Notes: generated by a model from the letters alone, not told the origin. DNA of 64,000 bases from Lysobacter terrestris (GCF_014489475.1 NZ_CP060820.1:2310001-2374000); one strand, 5' to 3'; shown: positions 9,465 through 18,212, numbered from the stretch's first letter. Made by a program: numbers and translations.

Positions 9465-9480
9465 AGGTGCATATACACCT
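9465..9480. promoter_or_regulatory. Candidate MarR operator
   Basis: The 16-base sequence AGGTGCATATACACCT is palindromic except for one symmetric mismatch. It sits directly upstream of the preferred MarR start codon. AT-rich palindromes of this size over the gene's own promoter are the standard MarR binding arrangement, so autorepression of the MarR-MFS operon is likely. This is inference from position and symmetry. Confidence 0.55.
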
Positions 9481-9552
9481 ATTTACCCGGTCGGGCGAGC
9501 TGAACAGCCGCGCCGGGCATGACGAGTCGCCTATTGACCGCGCGCCATGAGT

Positions 9553-9565
9553 GTTATGTTATTAC
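9553..9565. promoter_or_regulatory. Candidate Zur box upstream of zinc locus
   Basis: GTTATGTTATTAC matches 11 of 13 positions of the known Zur core GTTATANTATAAC and forms an AT-rich palindrome in otherwise GC-rich DNA. It lies about 40 bases before the start of the outer-membrane channel gene. Zur binding would shut off the zinc genes under zinc sufficiency. Confidence 0.55.
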
Positions 9566-9605
9566 ATCGCGTCGCGTTCACCCTTCCTACAGAGCCCTCG
9601 ATCCC

Positions 9606-10988
9606 ATGCGGAAATCCCTGCTTGCCCTGTGCGTGCTCAGCGCGCTCGCCGCGCCGCCGGCGTTCGCCGATCCGGCCACCGATCGCCGCATCGAGGCGCT
9701 GGAGGCGCAGGTCAAGGCCCTGCAGGCCGAACTGCAGGCGATGAAGTCCCCGTCTTCCGCGGCGACGCCGACGACCCCGCCGGCCAGCAGCGAGCAGGCC
9801 GAAATCGATGCGCTCGCGGCGACGCCCGAACAGGCGCCCGAAGCGACGTCGACCGCAACCACCGATGCGACCGCGGCCGTCGCCGCATCCGCCGGCACGA
9901 CCAGCGCCAGCGGCGCCAACGGCAACGCCTTCAACCCGGCGATCAGCATCATCCTCAACGGCAGCTACTCGCATCACTCGCTCGATCCCGACAACTACAT
10001 GCGCGCCGGCTTTCCGCTGGTGGGCGAGGGCGGTCCCAGCGCGAACGGCTTCTCGCTCGGCGAGAGCGAGGTGTCCTTCGCCGCGAACATCGACGACAAG
10101 TTCTACGGCCAGCTGACCGTGGCGATGGAAAGCGAGGACGGCGAAGACCATCTCGGCGTCGAAGAGGCCTACATCGACACCACCGCGTTGCCGGCCGGCT
10201 TCAACCTGCGCCTGGGCCGCTTCTTCTCCAACATCGGCTACCTCAACAGCCACCACGCGCACACCGACAGCTTCTTCGACCGGCCACTGGCCTACCAGGC
10301 CTTCCTCGGCGGCCAGTACGGCGACGACGGCGTGCAGTTGCGCTGGGTCGCGCCGACCAGCCTGCTGTTCGAAGTCGGTGGCGAGGTGCTGCGCGGCCAG
10401 AACTATCCCAGCGGCGGCGCACAGGACGGTGGCCTCGGCACGCGCACGCTGTTCGCGCATGTCGGCGGCGACCTGGGGGTCGAGAACGAATGGCTCGCCG
10501 GCGTGTCCATGCTCAAGACCAGGACCGAAGGCGGCGAGGATGGCTTCAACGGCGACGCCAAGGTCTACGTCGCCGATGCGACCTGGAAGTGGGCCCCGCA
10601 GGGCAACTTCAAGGACGGCGGCATCACCCTGCGCACCGAGTATTTCCGCGACGACCACAACGGCCTCTTCATCGACCCGGAAGACGACACGCTCACCTCG
10701 GCGTGGGATAGCGCCCGCCGTGGCGGTTACGTCGAAGCGGTGTACCGCCTCAACCGCCTGTGGGACGTCGGCTACCGCTACGACAAGCTGTGGGCGGACG
10801 ACAGCGGGCCCTACGCCAGCGATTTCGACCCGTCCCGGCACAGCGCCGAACTCACCTGGCGCAACAGCGAATTCAGCCTGTTCCGCCTGCAGCTGAGCCA
10901 CGACAAGCCCAACGCGGACGACAACGACACCGCCGTCACCCTGCAGTACCAGACCAGCCTCGGCGCGCACGGCGCGCACAAGTTCTAA
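9606..10988 (+). CDS. Outer-membrane channel of the zinc locus
   Basis: 460-residue secreted protein with a signal peptide (MRKSLLALCVLSALAAPPAFA), a short coiled coil (about 22-45, RRIEALEAQVKALQAELQA), an Ala/Thr-rich linker, then a beta-rich domain rich in alternating aromatic residues ending in Phe (AHKF), as in outer-membrane barrels. There is no obvious TonB plug, so a porin-like channel fits better than a TonB receptor, although related proteins are sometimes labelled zinc-regulated receptors. It begins the zinc locus, 18 bases before the znuA-like gene, behind a Zur-box-like site. I infer a role in zinc entry across the outer membrane. The start at 9606 gives the complete signal peptide. 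Confidence 0.7.
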   Translation: MRKSLLALCVLSALAAPPAFADPATDRRIEALEAQVKALQAELQAMKSPSSAATPTTPPASSEQAEIDALAATPEQAPEATSTATTDATAAVAASAGTTSASGANGNAFNPAISIILNGSYSHHSLDPDNYMRAGFPLVGEGGPSANGFSLGESEVSFAANIDDKFYGQLTVAMESEDGEDHLGVEEAYIDTTALPAGFNLRLGRFFSNIGYLNSHHAHTDSFFDRPLAYQAFLGGQYGDDGVQLRWVAPTSLLFEVGGEVLRGQNYPSGGAQDGGLGTRTLFAHVGGDLGVENEWLAGVSMLKTRTEGGEDGFNGDAKVYVADATWKWAPQGNFKDGGITLRTEYFRDDHNGLFIDPEDDTLTSAWDSARRGGYVEAVYRLNRLWDVGYRYDKLWADDSGPYASDFDPSRHSAELTWRNSEFSLFRLQLSHDKPNADDNDTAVTLQYQTSLGAHGAHKF

Positions 10989-11006
10989 CTTCAAGGGAAC
11001 GCATCG

Positions 11007-11921
11007 ATGAAAGCTCTTGCCATCCCCGCATTGCTGCTGGCCGCGCTGGCTTCCACGCCGGCGCAGGCCAAGCTCCGGGTCTTCGCCTGTGAACCCGAGT
11101 GGGGTTCGCTGGTGCAGGAACTGGCCGGCGACAAGGTCGACGTCGACGTCGGCACCTCCGCCCTGCAGGACGTGCACCAGATCGAAGCCAAGCCGAGCCT
11201 GATCGCCAAGGTGCGCGGCGCCGACCTGCTGGTGTGCACCGGCGCCGAACTCGAAGTGGGCTGGTTGCCGCAGCTGATCCGCCAGTCGGGCAATTCGAAA
11301 GTCGCCTCGGGCCCCGGCAATTTCATGGCCGCCGCGCAGGTGAAGACGCTGGAGAAGCCCACCGCGCTCGACCGCGCCTATGGCGACGTGCACCCGGACG
11401 GCAATCCGCACGTGCAGATGGATCCGCGCCGCGTGCTCGTCATCGCCAAGGCGCTCGATGCGCGGCTGGTCCAGCTCGATCCGGCCAACGCCGCGACCTA
11501 CCAGCAGCGCCTGGACAGTTTCAGCAAGCGCTGGCTGGCGGCGATGTCGAAGTGGAAGGCGCAGGCGGCACCGCTCAAGGGCCGCAATGTCGTCGTCCAC
11601 CACATCAGCTGGGTCTATCTGTGGGACTGGCTGGGCATCAACCAGATCGGCGCGCTCGAACCCAAGCCCGGCGTGCCGCCGACCAGCGCGCACCTGGCGG
11701 GCCTGATCGCCACCACCAAGAACGGCCACACGCTGGCGATCGTGCGTGCGGCCTACCAGGACGGCAAGCCGTCGGACTGGTTGTCGGGCCGCACCGGCGT
11801 GCCGGCGGTGGCGCTGCCGTTCTCCGTCGGCGGCGACGCGCAGTCGAAGGACCTGTTCGGCCTGTTCGATTCCACCATCAACAAGTTGCTGGATGCATCC
11901 CGCGCAGGAGCCGCCAAGTGA
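11007..11921 (+). CDS. znuA: Zinc ABC transporter substrate-binding protein
   Basis: 304-residue periplasmic metal-binding protein of the cluster 9 (ZnuA/TroA) family, with a signal peptide cleaved near residue 21 (AQA). Candidate metal ligands are His57 (DVHQIEAKPS), His129 and His135 (GDVHPDGNPHVQMDP), and His198/199 (VHHISW). The long His-rich loop of classical ZnuA is absent, so some uncertainty remains between zinc and manganese. The neighbouring zur gene and Zur-like palindromes favour zinc. Its stop overlaps the GTG start of the permease gene (GTGA). Confidence 0.88.
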   Translation: MKALAIPALLLAALASTPAQAKLRVFACEPEWGSLVQELAGDKVDVDVGTSALQDVHQIEAKPSLIAKVRGADLLVCTGAELEVGWLPQLIRQSGNSKVASGPGNFMAAAQVKTLEKPTALDRAYGDVHPDGNPHVQMDPRRVLVIAKALDARLVQLDPANAATYQQRLDSFSKRWLAAMSKWKAQAAPLKGRNVVVHHISWVYLWDWLGINQIGALEPKPGVPPTSAHLAGLIATTKNGHTLAIVRAAYQDGKPSDWLSGRTGVPAVALPFSVGGDAQSKDLFGLFDSTINKLLDASRAGAAK

Positions 11922-12730
11922 CGCTCAACTGGGAAGGCCTCGACCTCAGCATCCTCGGTCCGGCGTGCGTCGCCGGGCTCGTGGTGCTGTCCACCCACGT
12001 GCCGCTGGGCAAGCAGGTGCTCTCGCGCGGCATCATCTTCATCGACCTGGCGATCGCGCAGATCGCCGGGCTCGGCGTGATCCTCGCCCAGTACCTGGGG
12101 ATCGACGAGCATGGCCTGGGCGTGCAGGTTGCCGCCGCGGCGGCAGCACTGGCCGGTGCCGGTCTGTTGTCGTGGACGGACCGGCGCTGGCCGGAATACC
12201 AGGAGCCGCTGATCGGCACCCTGTTCGCGCTGGCGGCCACCGGTGGCCTGTTGCTGCTGGCCGACAATCCGCAGGGCGGCGAGCACCTGAAGGACCTGCT
12301 GGTGGGACAGATCCTCTGGGTCAGCTATGCGCAGCTGATTCCGGCGGCGGTGCTGTCGGCCGCGCTGCTGGTCTTCATGTGGCTGCGTGGCGGCAAGCTC
12401 GCCGGGTTGCTGTTCTACGCGCTGTTCGCCCTGGCGATCACCGCCTCGGTGCAGCTGGTGGGCGTGTACCTGGTCTTCGCCAGCCTGATCGTGCCGGCCC
12501 TGGCGACCGCCGGCATGCGCGGGCGCGGGCGCCTTGCGGCGGCCTATGCCATCGGCGCGGCCGGTTACATCCTCGGCCTGGGCCTGTCGGCCGTCCTCGA
12601 CCTGCCCAGCGGCGCCATGATCGTGTGGACCCTGGCCGGCTGCGCGCTGCTTGCCCAGGCCATCCCCGCCGTACGCCGTTCGCACCCTGCCCATGAAACG
12701 GAGCAGGCCGTTTTCGACGCTGCGTCGTGA
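11918..12730 (+). CDS. znuB: Zinc ABC transporter permease
   Basis: 270-residue ABC-3 family membrane permease with about eight hydrophobic segments. It begins at GTG 11918, which overlaps the stop of the binding-protein gene by four bases, so translation is coupled. Conserved features include LSRGIIFIDLAIAQIAGLG near residues 40-55, and the family-typical VGVYLVFASLIVPALAT stretch. No ATP-binding subunit (ZnuC) is encoded before or after it: the next gene encodes a MerC-like protein. The ATPase must come from elsewhere, or the permease works in an unusual way. Confidence 0.85.
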   Translation: MTLNWEGLDLSILGPACVAGLVVLSTHVPLGKQVLSRGIIFIDLAIAQIAGLGVILAQYLGIDEHGLGVQVAAAAAALAGAGLLSWTDRRWPEYQEPLIGTLFALAATGGLLLLADNPQGGEHLKDLLVGQILWVSYAQLIPAAVLSAALLVFMWLRGGKLAGLLFYALFALAITASVQLVGVYLVFASLIVPALATAGMRGRGRLAAAYAIGAAGYILGLGLSAVLDLPSGAMIVWTLAGCALLAQAIPAVRRSHPAHETEQAVFDAAS

Positions 12731-12750
12731 CGGGGGAATCGGATGCAACT

Positions 12751-12763
12751 GTTACAATGTAAC
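12751..12763. promoter_or_regulatory. Candidate Zur box upstream of merC-like gene
   Basis: GTTACAATGTAAC is a 13-base palindrome with 11 of 13 matches to the Zur core GTTATANTATAAC. It lies between znuB and the MerC-like gene, 3 bases before that ATG at 12767, so bound Zur would cover the start region. It implies that the MerC-like gene has its own Zur-controlled promoter. Confidence 0.55.
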
Positions 12764-12766
12764 GAG

Positions 12767-13225
12767 ATGAGCGATTTTCCCCGCCAACCCCGCCGTGCGA
12801 CCCGGTTCCACCTCGACCGGCTGGGTGCGATCGGCTCGCTGCTGTGCGCGCTCCACTGCGCGTTGCTGCCGCTGGTGATCGCGGTGCTGCCGTCGCTGGG
12901 CGTGGCGGCCTGGCTGGGGGACAACTTCGAACGCGGCTTCGTCCTGTTCGCCACCCTGCTGGGCCTGTTCAGCGTGATCTGGGGCTACCGCCGGCACGGC
13001 GCGGTGCGGGCACTGGGCCTGCTGTTGCCGGGCCTGGCCGTGCTCTGGACCGGGACGCTGTACGACCCACTGCACCACGCCCTGGTGCCGCACGCCATCG
13101 CGATGACCTTCGGCGGCACCCTGGTGGGCCTGGCGCACCTGGCCAACCTGCGGCTCAACCACGGGCATATCCACGACGGCACCGACCGATGCTGCGCATC
13201 GGCCGATCCCAAAGATTTTGCTTAG
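12767..13225 (+). CDS. MerC domain membrane protein, probable zinc-locus member
   Basis: 152-residue protein with four hydrophobic helices and the MerC-type Cys pair in the first helix (SLLCALHCALLPL). The C-terminus is rich in metal-binding residues (HGHIHDG, then CC). MerC proteins move mercury(II) into cells, but here the gene lies behind a Zur-like palindrome at the end of a zinc locus, so transport or handling of zinc or a related divalent metal is more likely. The last codons (PKDFA stop) are encoded by a perfect palindrome at 13208-13238, whose loop contains the stop codon. The start at 12767 excludes the operator. Confidence 0.75.
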   Translation: MSDFPRQPRRATRFHLDRLGAIGSLLCALHCALLPLVIAVLPSLGVAAWLGDNFERGFVLFATLLGLFSVIWGYRRHGAVRALGLLLPGLAVLWTGTLYDPLHHALVPHAIAMTFGGTLVGLAHLANLRLNHGHIHDGTDRCCASADPKDFA

Positions 13226-13402
13226 CAAAATCTTTGGGCCCCGCTGTTCGCTTCCAATCCCCGCCCCTTCGGGGCGCCCCCTTGCTAAGGGGGTGCTTCT
13301 TCATGCTGTGCATGAAGAACCCAAGGTTTGCTGCGCAAACCTCGGGCCCGGCTATGTGCTCCCGATCCCCGCGGCTTCGCCGCGCCCCCTTACCAAGGGG
13401 GC
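13208..13402. repeat. Array of seven hairpins, two related modules
   Basis: Consecutive palindromes each have a 3-base loop: 13208-13238 (14-bp perfect stem), 13263-13275, 13277-13293, 13297-13319 (10-bp perfect stem), 13320-13346 (12 bp, one mismatch), 13371-13383 and 13384-13402 (8-bp perfect stem). The order long hairpin, spacer, GC hairpin, CCCCCTT hairpin occurs twice, so this is two diverged copies of one module separated by an extra hairpin. It fills most of the 319-base gap between the MerC-like gene and bTHX; the remaining 140 bases should hold the bTHX promoter. Confidence 0.75.
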
Positions 13403-13544
13403 TTTCCTCCAGCGAGTTCCCAGGGCGTCTGAGGGTGGGGCTCGGGTCGAGGGGGCGTGCTAGACTTCGCGGCCTCGCGCGCGTCGCGATTTCTCGACAT
13501 CCCCGCACCCGGTGCGGATTTTTGACAGCTTCAGGAGTACGAAC

Positions 13545-13733
13545 ATGGGTAAGGGCGACCGCAAGACTGCCAAGGGCAAGCGTTACAACTCCAGCTACGG
13601 CAATGCCCGTAGCGCCAAGGCCGTGACCAAGGCTGCCGGCACCGCTGCCGCGCCGGTTGCGAAGAAGGCCGCGGCCAAGACCGTTTCCAAGGCTCCGGCG
13701 AAGAAGGCCGTGGCCAAGAAGACCGCCGCCTGA
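13545..13733 (+). CDS. 30S ribosomal protein bTHX
   Basis: 62-residue basic protein starting MGKGDRKTAKGKRYNSSYGN, which matches the bTHX (Thx) small-subunit ribosomal protein that fits into the head of the 30S subunit. The C-terminal half is a low-complexity Ala/Lys tail (KKAAAK and APAKK repeats) longer than in Thermus. The start at 13545 has the ribosome binding sequence CAGGAG upstream. A strong hairpin terminator follows 20 bases after the stop. Confidence 0.9.
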   Translation: MGKGDRKTAKGKRYNSSYGNARSAKAVTKAAGTAAAPVAKKAAAKTVSKAPAKKAVAKKTAA

Positions 13734-13752
13734 GGCGAGCTTCACGGAACAG

Positions 13753-13780
13753 AAAAAGCCCCGCATCGCGGGGCTTTTTT
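13753..13780. terminator. Bidirectional intrinsic terminator
   Basis: A perfect stem GCCCCGC/GCGGGGC with an ATC loop is flanked by AAAAA on the left and TTTTTT on the right. It sits between bTHX (plus) and the dipeptidase gene (minus) and should terminate both. Confidence 0.9.
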
Positions 13781-13818
13781 ATTGCGCGCGATCTGGTGCC
13801 CGCGCGTGTTTTTCCGAT

Positions 13819-15003
13819 TCACCGCGCCGCCGCGCGCTCGACCTCGCCCCACACCCGCAGCAGGTTGCCACCGAGGATCTTGCGGATGTCGCCCTCGCCG
13901 TAGCCGCGCTGCTGCAGTCCGGCGACGAGCGCCGGGTAATCGGCGACCGTGCGCAGCTCCGCGGCGAGCGCGCCGTTGACGCCGTCGAAGTCCGAGCCGA
14001 TGCCGACGTGGTCGATACCGGCCAGCTGCACCACACGATCGATGTTGTCGAGCACCGCCGCGATCGAGGTCGGCTGCAACGGCGGGAATTGCGGTTCGCT
14101 GCCGGCCACGGGCTTGCCGGCGGCCTGCGCCGCGAGCTTCGCCAGGCGGTAGGCCTCGCGCTCGCGCAGGAACGCCGAATAGGTTTCGGCCGCCTGCGCA
14201 TCGATGAAGATGCTGCCGAACGGCACCTGCACCACGCCGCCCTTCGCCGCGATCGCCTTGACGCTCGCGTCGCTGAGGTTGCGCTGGAAGCCGGGGGTGA
14301 AATGCCGCAACGCGGAGTGGCTGGCGATCACCGGCACGCGGCTCAGCTCGACCGCCTGCTGGATCGCGTCTTCGGACAGGTGCGAGACGTCGACCATGAT
14401 CCCGAGGCGGTTCATTTCCGCCACCACGTCGCGGCCGAACGGGCTCAGTCCGTGCCAGCGCGGCGCGGTGTCGGTGGCCGAATCGCTGATGCGGTTGTTG
14501 CGGCCGTGGGCGAGGGTGATGTAACGCACGCCGCGCGCGTGGAAGACCGCGAGCTGCGCCAGGTCGTTGCCGATGGGCGCGCCGTTCTCCATTCCCAGCG
14601 CGAGCAGCACCTTGCCGCCGCGTTGCAGTCGCTTGAAGTCCCGCGGCGACCGCAGCAGCGCGAACTTGTCGGGGTGGCGTTGCACCAGCGCCTCGACGGC
14701 GTCGATCTGCACCTGTGCGGCCTGCGATGCCGTGCCGGCCTCGTCCTGGTCGGCGGAGGTGTAGATCGACATGAAGGCGACATCCAGCCCGCCGTCGCGC
14801 GCCTTCGGGTAATCGAATTCGCGCGTCGGCGTGGCGATGCCGAGGTCGTGCCACTGGGAAACCAGTTCCGAGGGTGCATCGATGTGGGTGTCGACGATGG
14901 TGGCGTCGCGCGCGAGCCTGCGCGCGGCGTCGGGTGCCTGCGCGTGCGCGGTGGCGAGGGCTAGCGACAGGGCAACCAGCAGTGCGGCGGCGGGCAGTCT
15001 CAT
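13819..15003 (-). CDS. Secreted membrane dipeptidase, peptidase M19
   Basis: 394-residue zinc dipeptidase of family M19, likely periplasmic. The signal peptide MRLPAAALLVALSLALATAHA precedes the barrel. Metal and active-site motifs are DTHIDAP (near residue 43), HGRNN, DVSHLSEDA, ASHSALRHFTPG and GIGSDFDG. Family members cleave dipeptides, including some with D-residues. The start at 15003 provides the signal peptide; an ATG 21 bases upstream is possible. hutI lies on the same strand just upstream but with a 46-base gap, so operon membership is uncertain. Confidence 0.88.
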   Translation of the reverse strand: MRLPAAALLVALSLALATAHAQAPDAARRLARDATIVDTHIDAPSELVSQWHDLGIATPTREFDYPKARDGGLDVAFMSIYTSADQDEAGTASQAAQVQIDAVEALVQRHPDKFALLRSPRDFKRLQRGGKVLLALGMENGAPIGNDLAQLAVFHARGVRYITLAHGRNNRISDSATDTAPRWHGLSPFGRDVVAEMNRLGIMVDVSHLSEDAIQQAVELSRVPVIASHSALRHFTPGFQRNLSDASVKAIAAKGGVVQVPFGSIFIDAQAAETYSAFLREREAYRLAKLAAQAAGKPVAGSEPQFPPLQPTSIAAVLDNIDRVVQLAGIDHVGIGSDFDGVNGALAAELRTVADYPALVAGLQQRGYGEGDIRKILGGNLLRVWGEVERAAAR

Positions 15004-15049
15004 GCGTTCTCCTTGAACCATCATCGTGGGCGTGCCGCCGGCCGCCGGC

Positions 15050-16282
15050 TCAGAGCCTGCGGCCTCCGGCGTAGATGCCGTGCGCCAGTTGCCCGCCGAG
15101 CCAGTAGCACAGCTCGGCCGGATGGCCGACGTTCCAGTGCACGAAGTCGGCGCGCATGCCCACGCGCAGCACGCCGCGGTCGTGCAGGCCGAGGGCGCGG
15201 GACGCATGTTGCGTCGCGCCGCGCAGCGCTTCTTCCGGGGTGAGGCGGAAATGCGTGCAGGCCAGCTGCATCGCCTGGCGCAGCGACAACAGCGGCGAGG
15301 TGCCGGGGTTGCAGTCGGTGGCCACCGCCATCGCCACGCCGTTGTCGCGGAAGGCCTGCAGCGGCGGCAGCTTGGTTTCGCGCAGCACGTGGAAGGCGCC
15401 CGGGAGCAGCACCGCGACCGTGCCGTGTGCGGCCATCGTGCGCACGCTGTCGAGCGAGGTGTATTCGACGTGGTCGGCGGACAGGCCGTCGAATTCGGCC
15501 GCCAGCGCCGCGCCGCCGAGGTCGCTGAGCTGGTCCGCGTGCAGCTTCACTGGCAGGCCGAGCGCGCGTGCCGCATCGAAGACGCGGCGCGTCTGCGCGG
15601 GACTGAAACCGATGCCTTCGCAGAACGCATCGACCGCATCGACCAAGCCTTCGGCGTGCAGGCGCGGCAGCCACTCGCACACGGCGGTGATGTAGTCTTC
15701 GGCGCGGTCCTTGAACTCGGGCGGCAGCGCGTGCGCGCCGAGGTAGGTGGTGCGCACGGTGATGCCGAGCGCCTCGCCGACCTGCCGCGCGACGCGCAGC
15801 ATCTTGCGTTCGTTGGCGAAGTCCAGGCCGTAGCCGGATTTGATCTCGAGCGTGGTCGCGCCATCGGCGAGCAGGGCGCGCGCGCGCGGCAGCGATTGCC
15901 GCAGCAGCTCGGCTTCGTCCGCCTCGCGCGTGGCGCGCACCGTGGACACGATGCCGCCACCGGCGCGGGCGATCGCTTCGTAGCTGGCGCCCTGCAGGCG
16001 CATCTCGAACTCGCGGGCGCGCTCGCCTGCGAACACCAGGTGGGTGTGGCAGTCGACCAGGCCGGGCGTGATCCAGCCATCGGCTTCGATCACTTCGCGT
16101 GCCAGCGCGTCGGGGGCGCCCGGCAGCTGACTGCGCGGGCCGACGAAGGTCAGCACGCCGTCGCGCCAGCCCAGCGCGGCGTCGGCGATCTCGCCATAGC
16201 CGTTGGCGCCATCCAGCGTGGCGAGGTGGGCGCCGAGGATCAGACCGTCGAAGATCGGGCCGTCGAAGGGGACATTGCTCAT
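15050..16282 (-). CDS. hutI: Imidazolonepropionase
   Basis: Third step of histidine breakdown: hydrolyses 4-imidazolone-5-propionate to N-formimidoyl-L-glutamate. Amidohydrolase-fold metal motifs are visible: CHTHLVFAG (His79 and His81), [22 protein letters not shown] and ATDCNPGT. The length of 410 residues is normal. It is divergent from hutF with 78 bases between the two start codons, so the promoters may share an operator. hutU lies 6.7 kb away; hutH and hutG are not in the window. Confidence 0.95.
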   Translation of the reverse strand: MSNVPFDGPIFDGLILGAHLATLDGANGYGEIADAALGWRDGVLTFVGPRSQLPGAPDALAREVIEADGWITPGLVDCHTHLVFAGERAREFEMRLQGASYEAIARAGGGIVSTVRATREADEAELLRQSLPRARALLADGATTLEIKSGYGLDFANERKMLRVARQVGEALGITVRTTYLGAHALPPEFKDRAEDYITAVCEWLPRLHAEGLVDAVDAFCEGIGFSPAQTRRVFDAARALGLPVKLHADQLSDLGGAALAAEFDGLSADHVEYTSLDSVRTMAAHGTVAVLLPGAFHVLRETKLPPLQAFRDNGVAMAVATDCNPGTSPLLSLRQAMQLACTHFRLTPEEALRGATQHASRALGLHDRGVLRVGMRADFVHWNVGHPAELCYWLGGQLAHGIYAGGRRL

Positions 16283-16360
16283 GCCCGGGATTCTACGGGC
16301 GCGCGCCCGCAAACGTCCCCCGGTACGGCGGCCGCGGGCGTGATCGGCGAGAATGGCGAC

Positions 16361-17707
16361 ATGAAGACCTTCGACGCCGCCATGCTGTGGACCCCGGCCG
16401 GTTGGCAGGCCGACGCCGGATTCGATATCGACGCCCGCGGTCGCATCGCGACCCGCCGCGTTGCCGAGCCCAGCGCCAGCGATGGCTGGGTGGTGCCCGG
16501 CATCGCCAACCTGCATTCGCACGCGTTCCAGCGCGCGATGGCCGGCATGGCCGAACGCCAGACCAATCCCAGCGATTCGTTCTGGACTTGGCGCGAGACC
16601 ATGTACCGCTTCGCCGCGCGCTTCGATCCCGACTCGCTGCACGCCGTCGCTTCGCAGCTCTACGTCGAGATGCTGGAAGCCGGCTACACCAGCGTGTGCG
16701 AATTCCATTACCTGCACCACGCGCCCGACGGTCGTCCCTATGCCGACGCCGCGGCGATGTCGCGCGCGCTGGTCGCCGCGGCGCACGACACCGGCATCCG
16801 CCTGACGTTGCTGCCGGTGCTGTACATGACCGGCGGTTTCGACGGTCGCGCATTGGGCGAACGCCAGCAGCGTTTCGGCCACGACGTCGAGACCTACCTG
16901 CGCCTGCTCGATACCTTGCGCGCGGAAGAAGGCGAGATGCTGCGCGTGGGCTGCGCCCTGCACAGCCTGCGCGCGGTGCCCGCGGATGCGATGCGCGCGG
17001 TGCTGGGCGCCTTGCTGCAGGACAGCCGTATCCACATCCACATCGCCGAACAACTGGGCGAAGTGCAGGATTGCCTGGCCCTGCGCGACGCGCGTCCGGT
17101 GGAATGGCTGCTCGACAACGCGGACGTCGATTCGCGCTGGACGCTGGTGCATGCCACCCATCTCACCGCCGCGGAAACCCTGCGCGTGGCCCGCAGCGGC
17201 GCGACGGTGGCGATCTGCACCACCACCGAAGGCAACCTCGGCGACGGCCTGTTCCCGTTGCGCGACTACCTCGACGCCGGCGGCGCCTGGGGCGTGGGTT
17301 CGGATTCGCACATCTCGGTCTCGCCGATCGAGGAACTGCGCTGGCTCGAATACGGCCAGCGCCTGGTCACCCGCCACCGCAACATCGCGGTGCGCCAGGA
17401 TTCCAGCAGCGTCGGCGAAACCCTGCTGCGCGATGCGTTGGCGAGCGCGGCGCGTTCGAGCGGCCATGCCATCGGTACGCTCGCGGCCGGCGAACACGCC
17501 GATTTCGTGGTGCTCGATACCGACGCGCCGCAGTTCGCCGGCATGCGCGCGGACGATGCGGTCGACCGCTGGATCTTCAGCGGCAACCGCAACCTGGTGC
17601 GCGATGTGTACGTGGGCGGGCAGCGCGTCGTGCACGACGGCGTGCACCGCGACCGCGACGCGATCGCCGCGCGCTATCGCGACGCGATGCGCACCCTGCT
17701 GGCCTGA
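16361..17707 (+). CDS. hutF: Formimidoylglutamate deiminase
   Basis: 448-residue amidohydrolase that deaminates N-formimidoyl-L-glutamate to N-formyl-L-glutamate. Its presence marks the five-step histidine route in which HutG then releases formate. Metal motifs are [11 protein letters not shown] (His52 and His54), [14 protein letters not shown] and [15 protein letters not shown] and SFWTWRE are characteristic of HutF. It is divergently transcribed from hutI. The start at 16361 is adjacent to the hutI promoter region. Confidence 0.94.
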   Translation: MKTFDAAMLWTPAGWQADAGFDIDARGRIATRRVAEPSASDGWVVPGIANLHSHAFQRAMAGMAERQTNPSDSFWTWRETMYRFAARFDPDSLHAVASQLYVEMLEAGYTSVCEFHYLHHAPDGRPYADAAAMSRALVAAAHDTGIRLTLLPVLYMTGGFDGRALGERQQRFGHDVETYLRLLDTLRAEEGEMLRVGCALHSLRAVPADAMRAVLGALLQDSRIHIHIAEQLGEVQDCLALRDARPVEWLLDNADVDSRWTLVHATHLTAAETLRVARSGATVAICTTTEGNLGDGLFPLRDYLDAGGAWGVGSDSHISVSPIEELRWLEYGQRLVTRHRNIAVRQDSSSVGETLLRDALASAARSSGHAIGTLAAGEHADFVVLDTDAPQFAGMRADDAVDRWIFSGNRNLVRDVYVGGQRVVHDGVHRDRDAIAARYRDAMRTLLA

Positions 17708-17708
17708 G

Positions 17709-18212
17709 TCAGGCGAACAGGTCCACTTCGCGCGGCAACGCGCCTTCCAGCTGCAGCAGGAACTGCTTGGTCGGCAGGCCGCCACCGAAACCGGTGAGGC
17801 TGCCGTCGGCGCCGATCACGCGGTGGCAGGGCAGGACGATCGGCAGCGGGTTGCGGCCGTTGGCCGCGCCCACCGCGCGCGTCGCGGTCGGGCGACCCAC
17901 GCGTTGCGCGAGTTCGGTGTAGCTGATCGTGCCGCCGAAGGGAATCCCGGCCAGTTCCCACCACACCTGGCGCTGGAAATCGGTGCCCTGCGGCGCCAGC
18001 GGCAGCTCGAAGCGACGGCGCTTGCCGACGAAGTACTCCTGCAGCTGTTGCTGCAGCGTGCGCAGCACGGCGTGGTCGCCTTCGCGCCAGTCCGCGCCGG
18101 GCGCCACGGGATGGCGTGGCGCGTGGAATTCGATCAGCCGCACGCCGTCGTCGGCGCCGGCGATCAGCAGGGGCCCGACCGGGCTGTCGATACGGCGATA
18201 GATGACGCTCAT
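17709..18212 (-). CDS. ogt: Methylated-DNA-protein cysteine methyltransferase
   Basis: 167-residue suicide repair protein that moves the methyl group of O6-methylguanine to its own cysteine. The active-site PCHRV places the acceptor at Cys129, and the helix-turn-helix with the arginine finger ([15 protein letters not shown]) precedes it. The start at 18212 overlaps the stop of the upstream Ada-AlkA gene (ATGA), so the two are cotranslated. It lies only one base from the convergent hutF stop. Confidence 0.94.
   Translation of the reverse strand: MSVIYRRIDSPVGPLLIAGADDGVRLIEFHAPRHPVAPGADWREGDHAVLRTLQQQLQEYFVGKRRRFELPLAPQGTDFQRQVWWELAGIPFGGTISYTELAQRVGRPTATRAVGAANGRNPLPIVLPCHRVIGADGSLTGFGGGLPTKQFLLQLEGALPREVDLFA

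Noticed and set aside
9606-10988. TonB-dependent receptor
   Set aside because: No plug domain or TonB box is visible and the barrel is short for that class. A porin-like channel is a better description.
13208-13402. CRISPR-like array
   Set aside because: Repeats are not regularly spaced with unique spacers, and no cas genes are near. These are palindromic hairpins.
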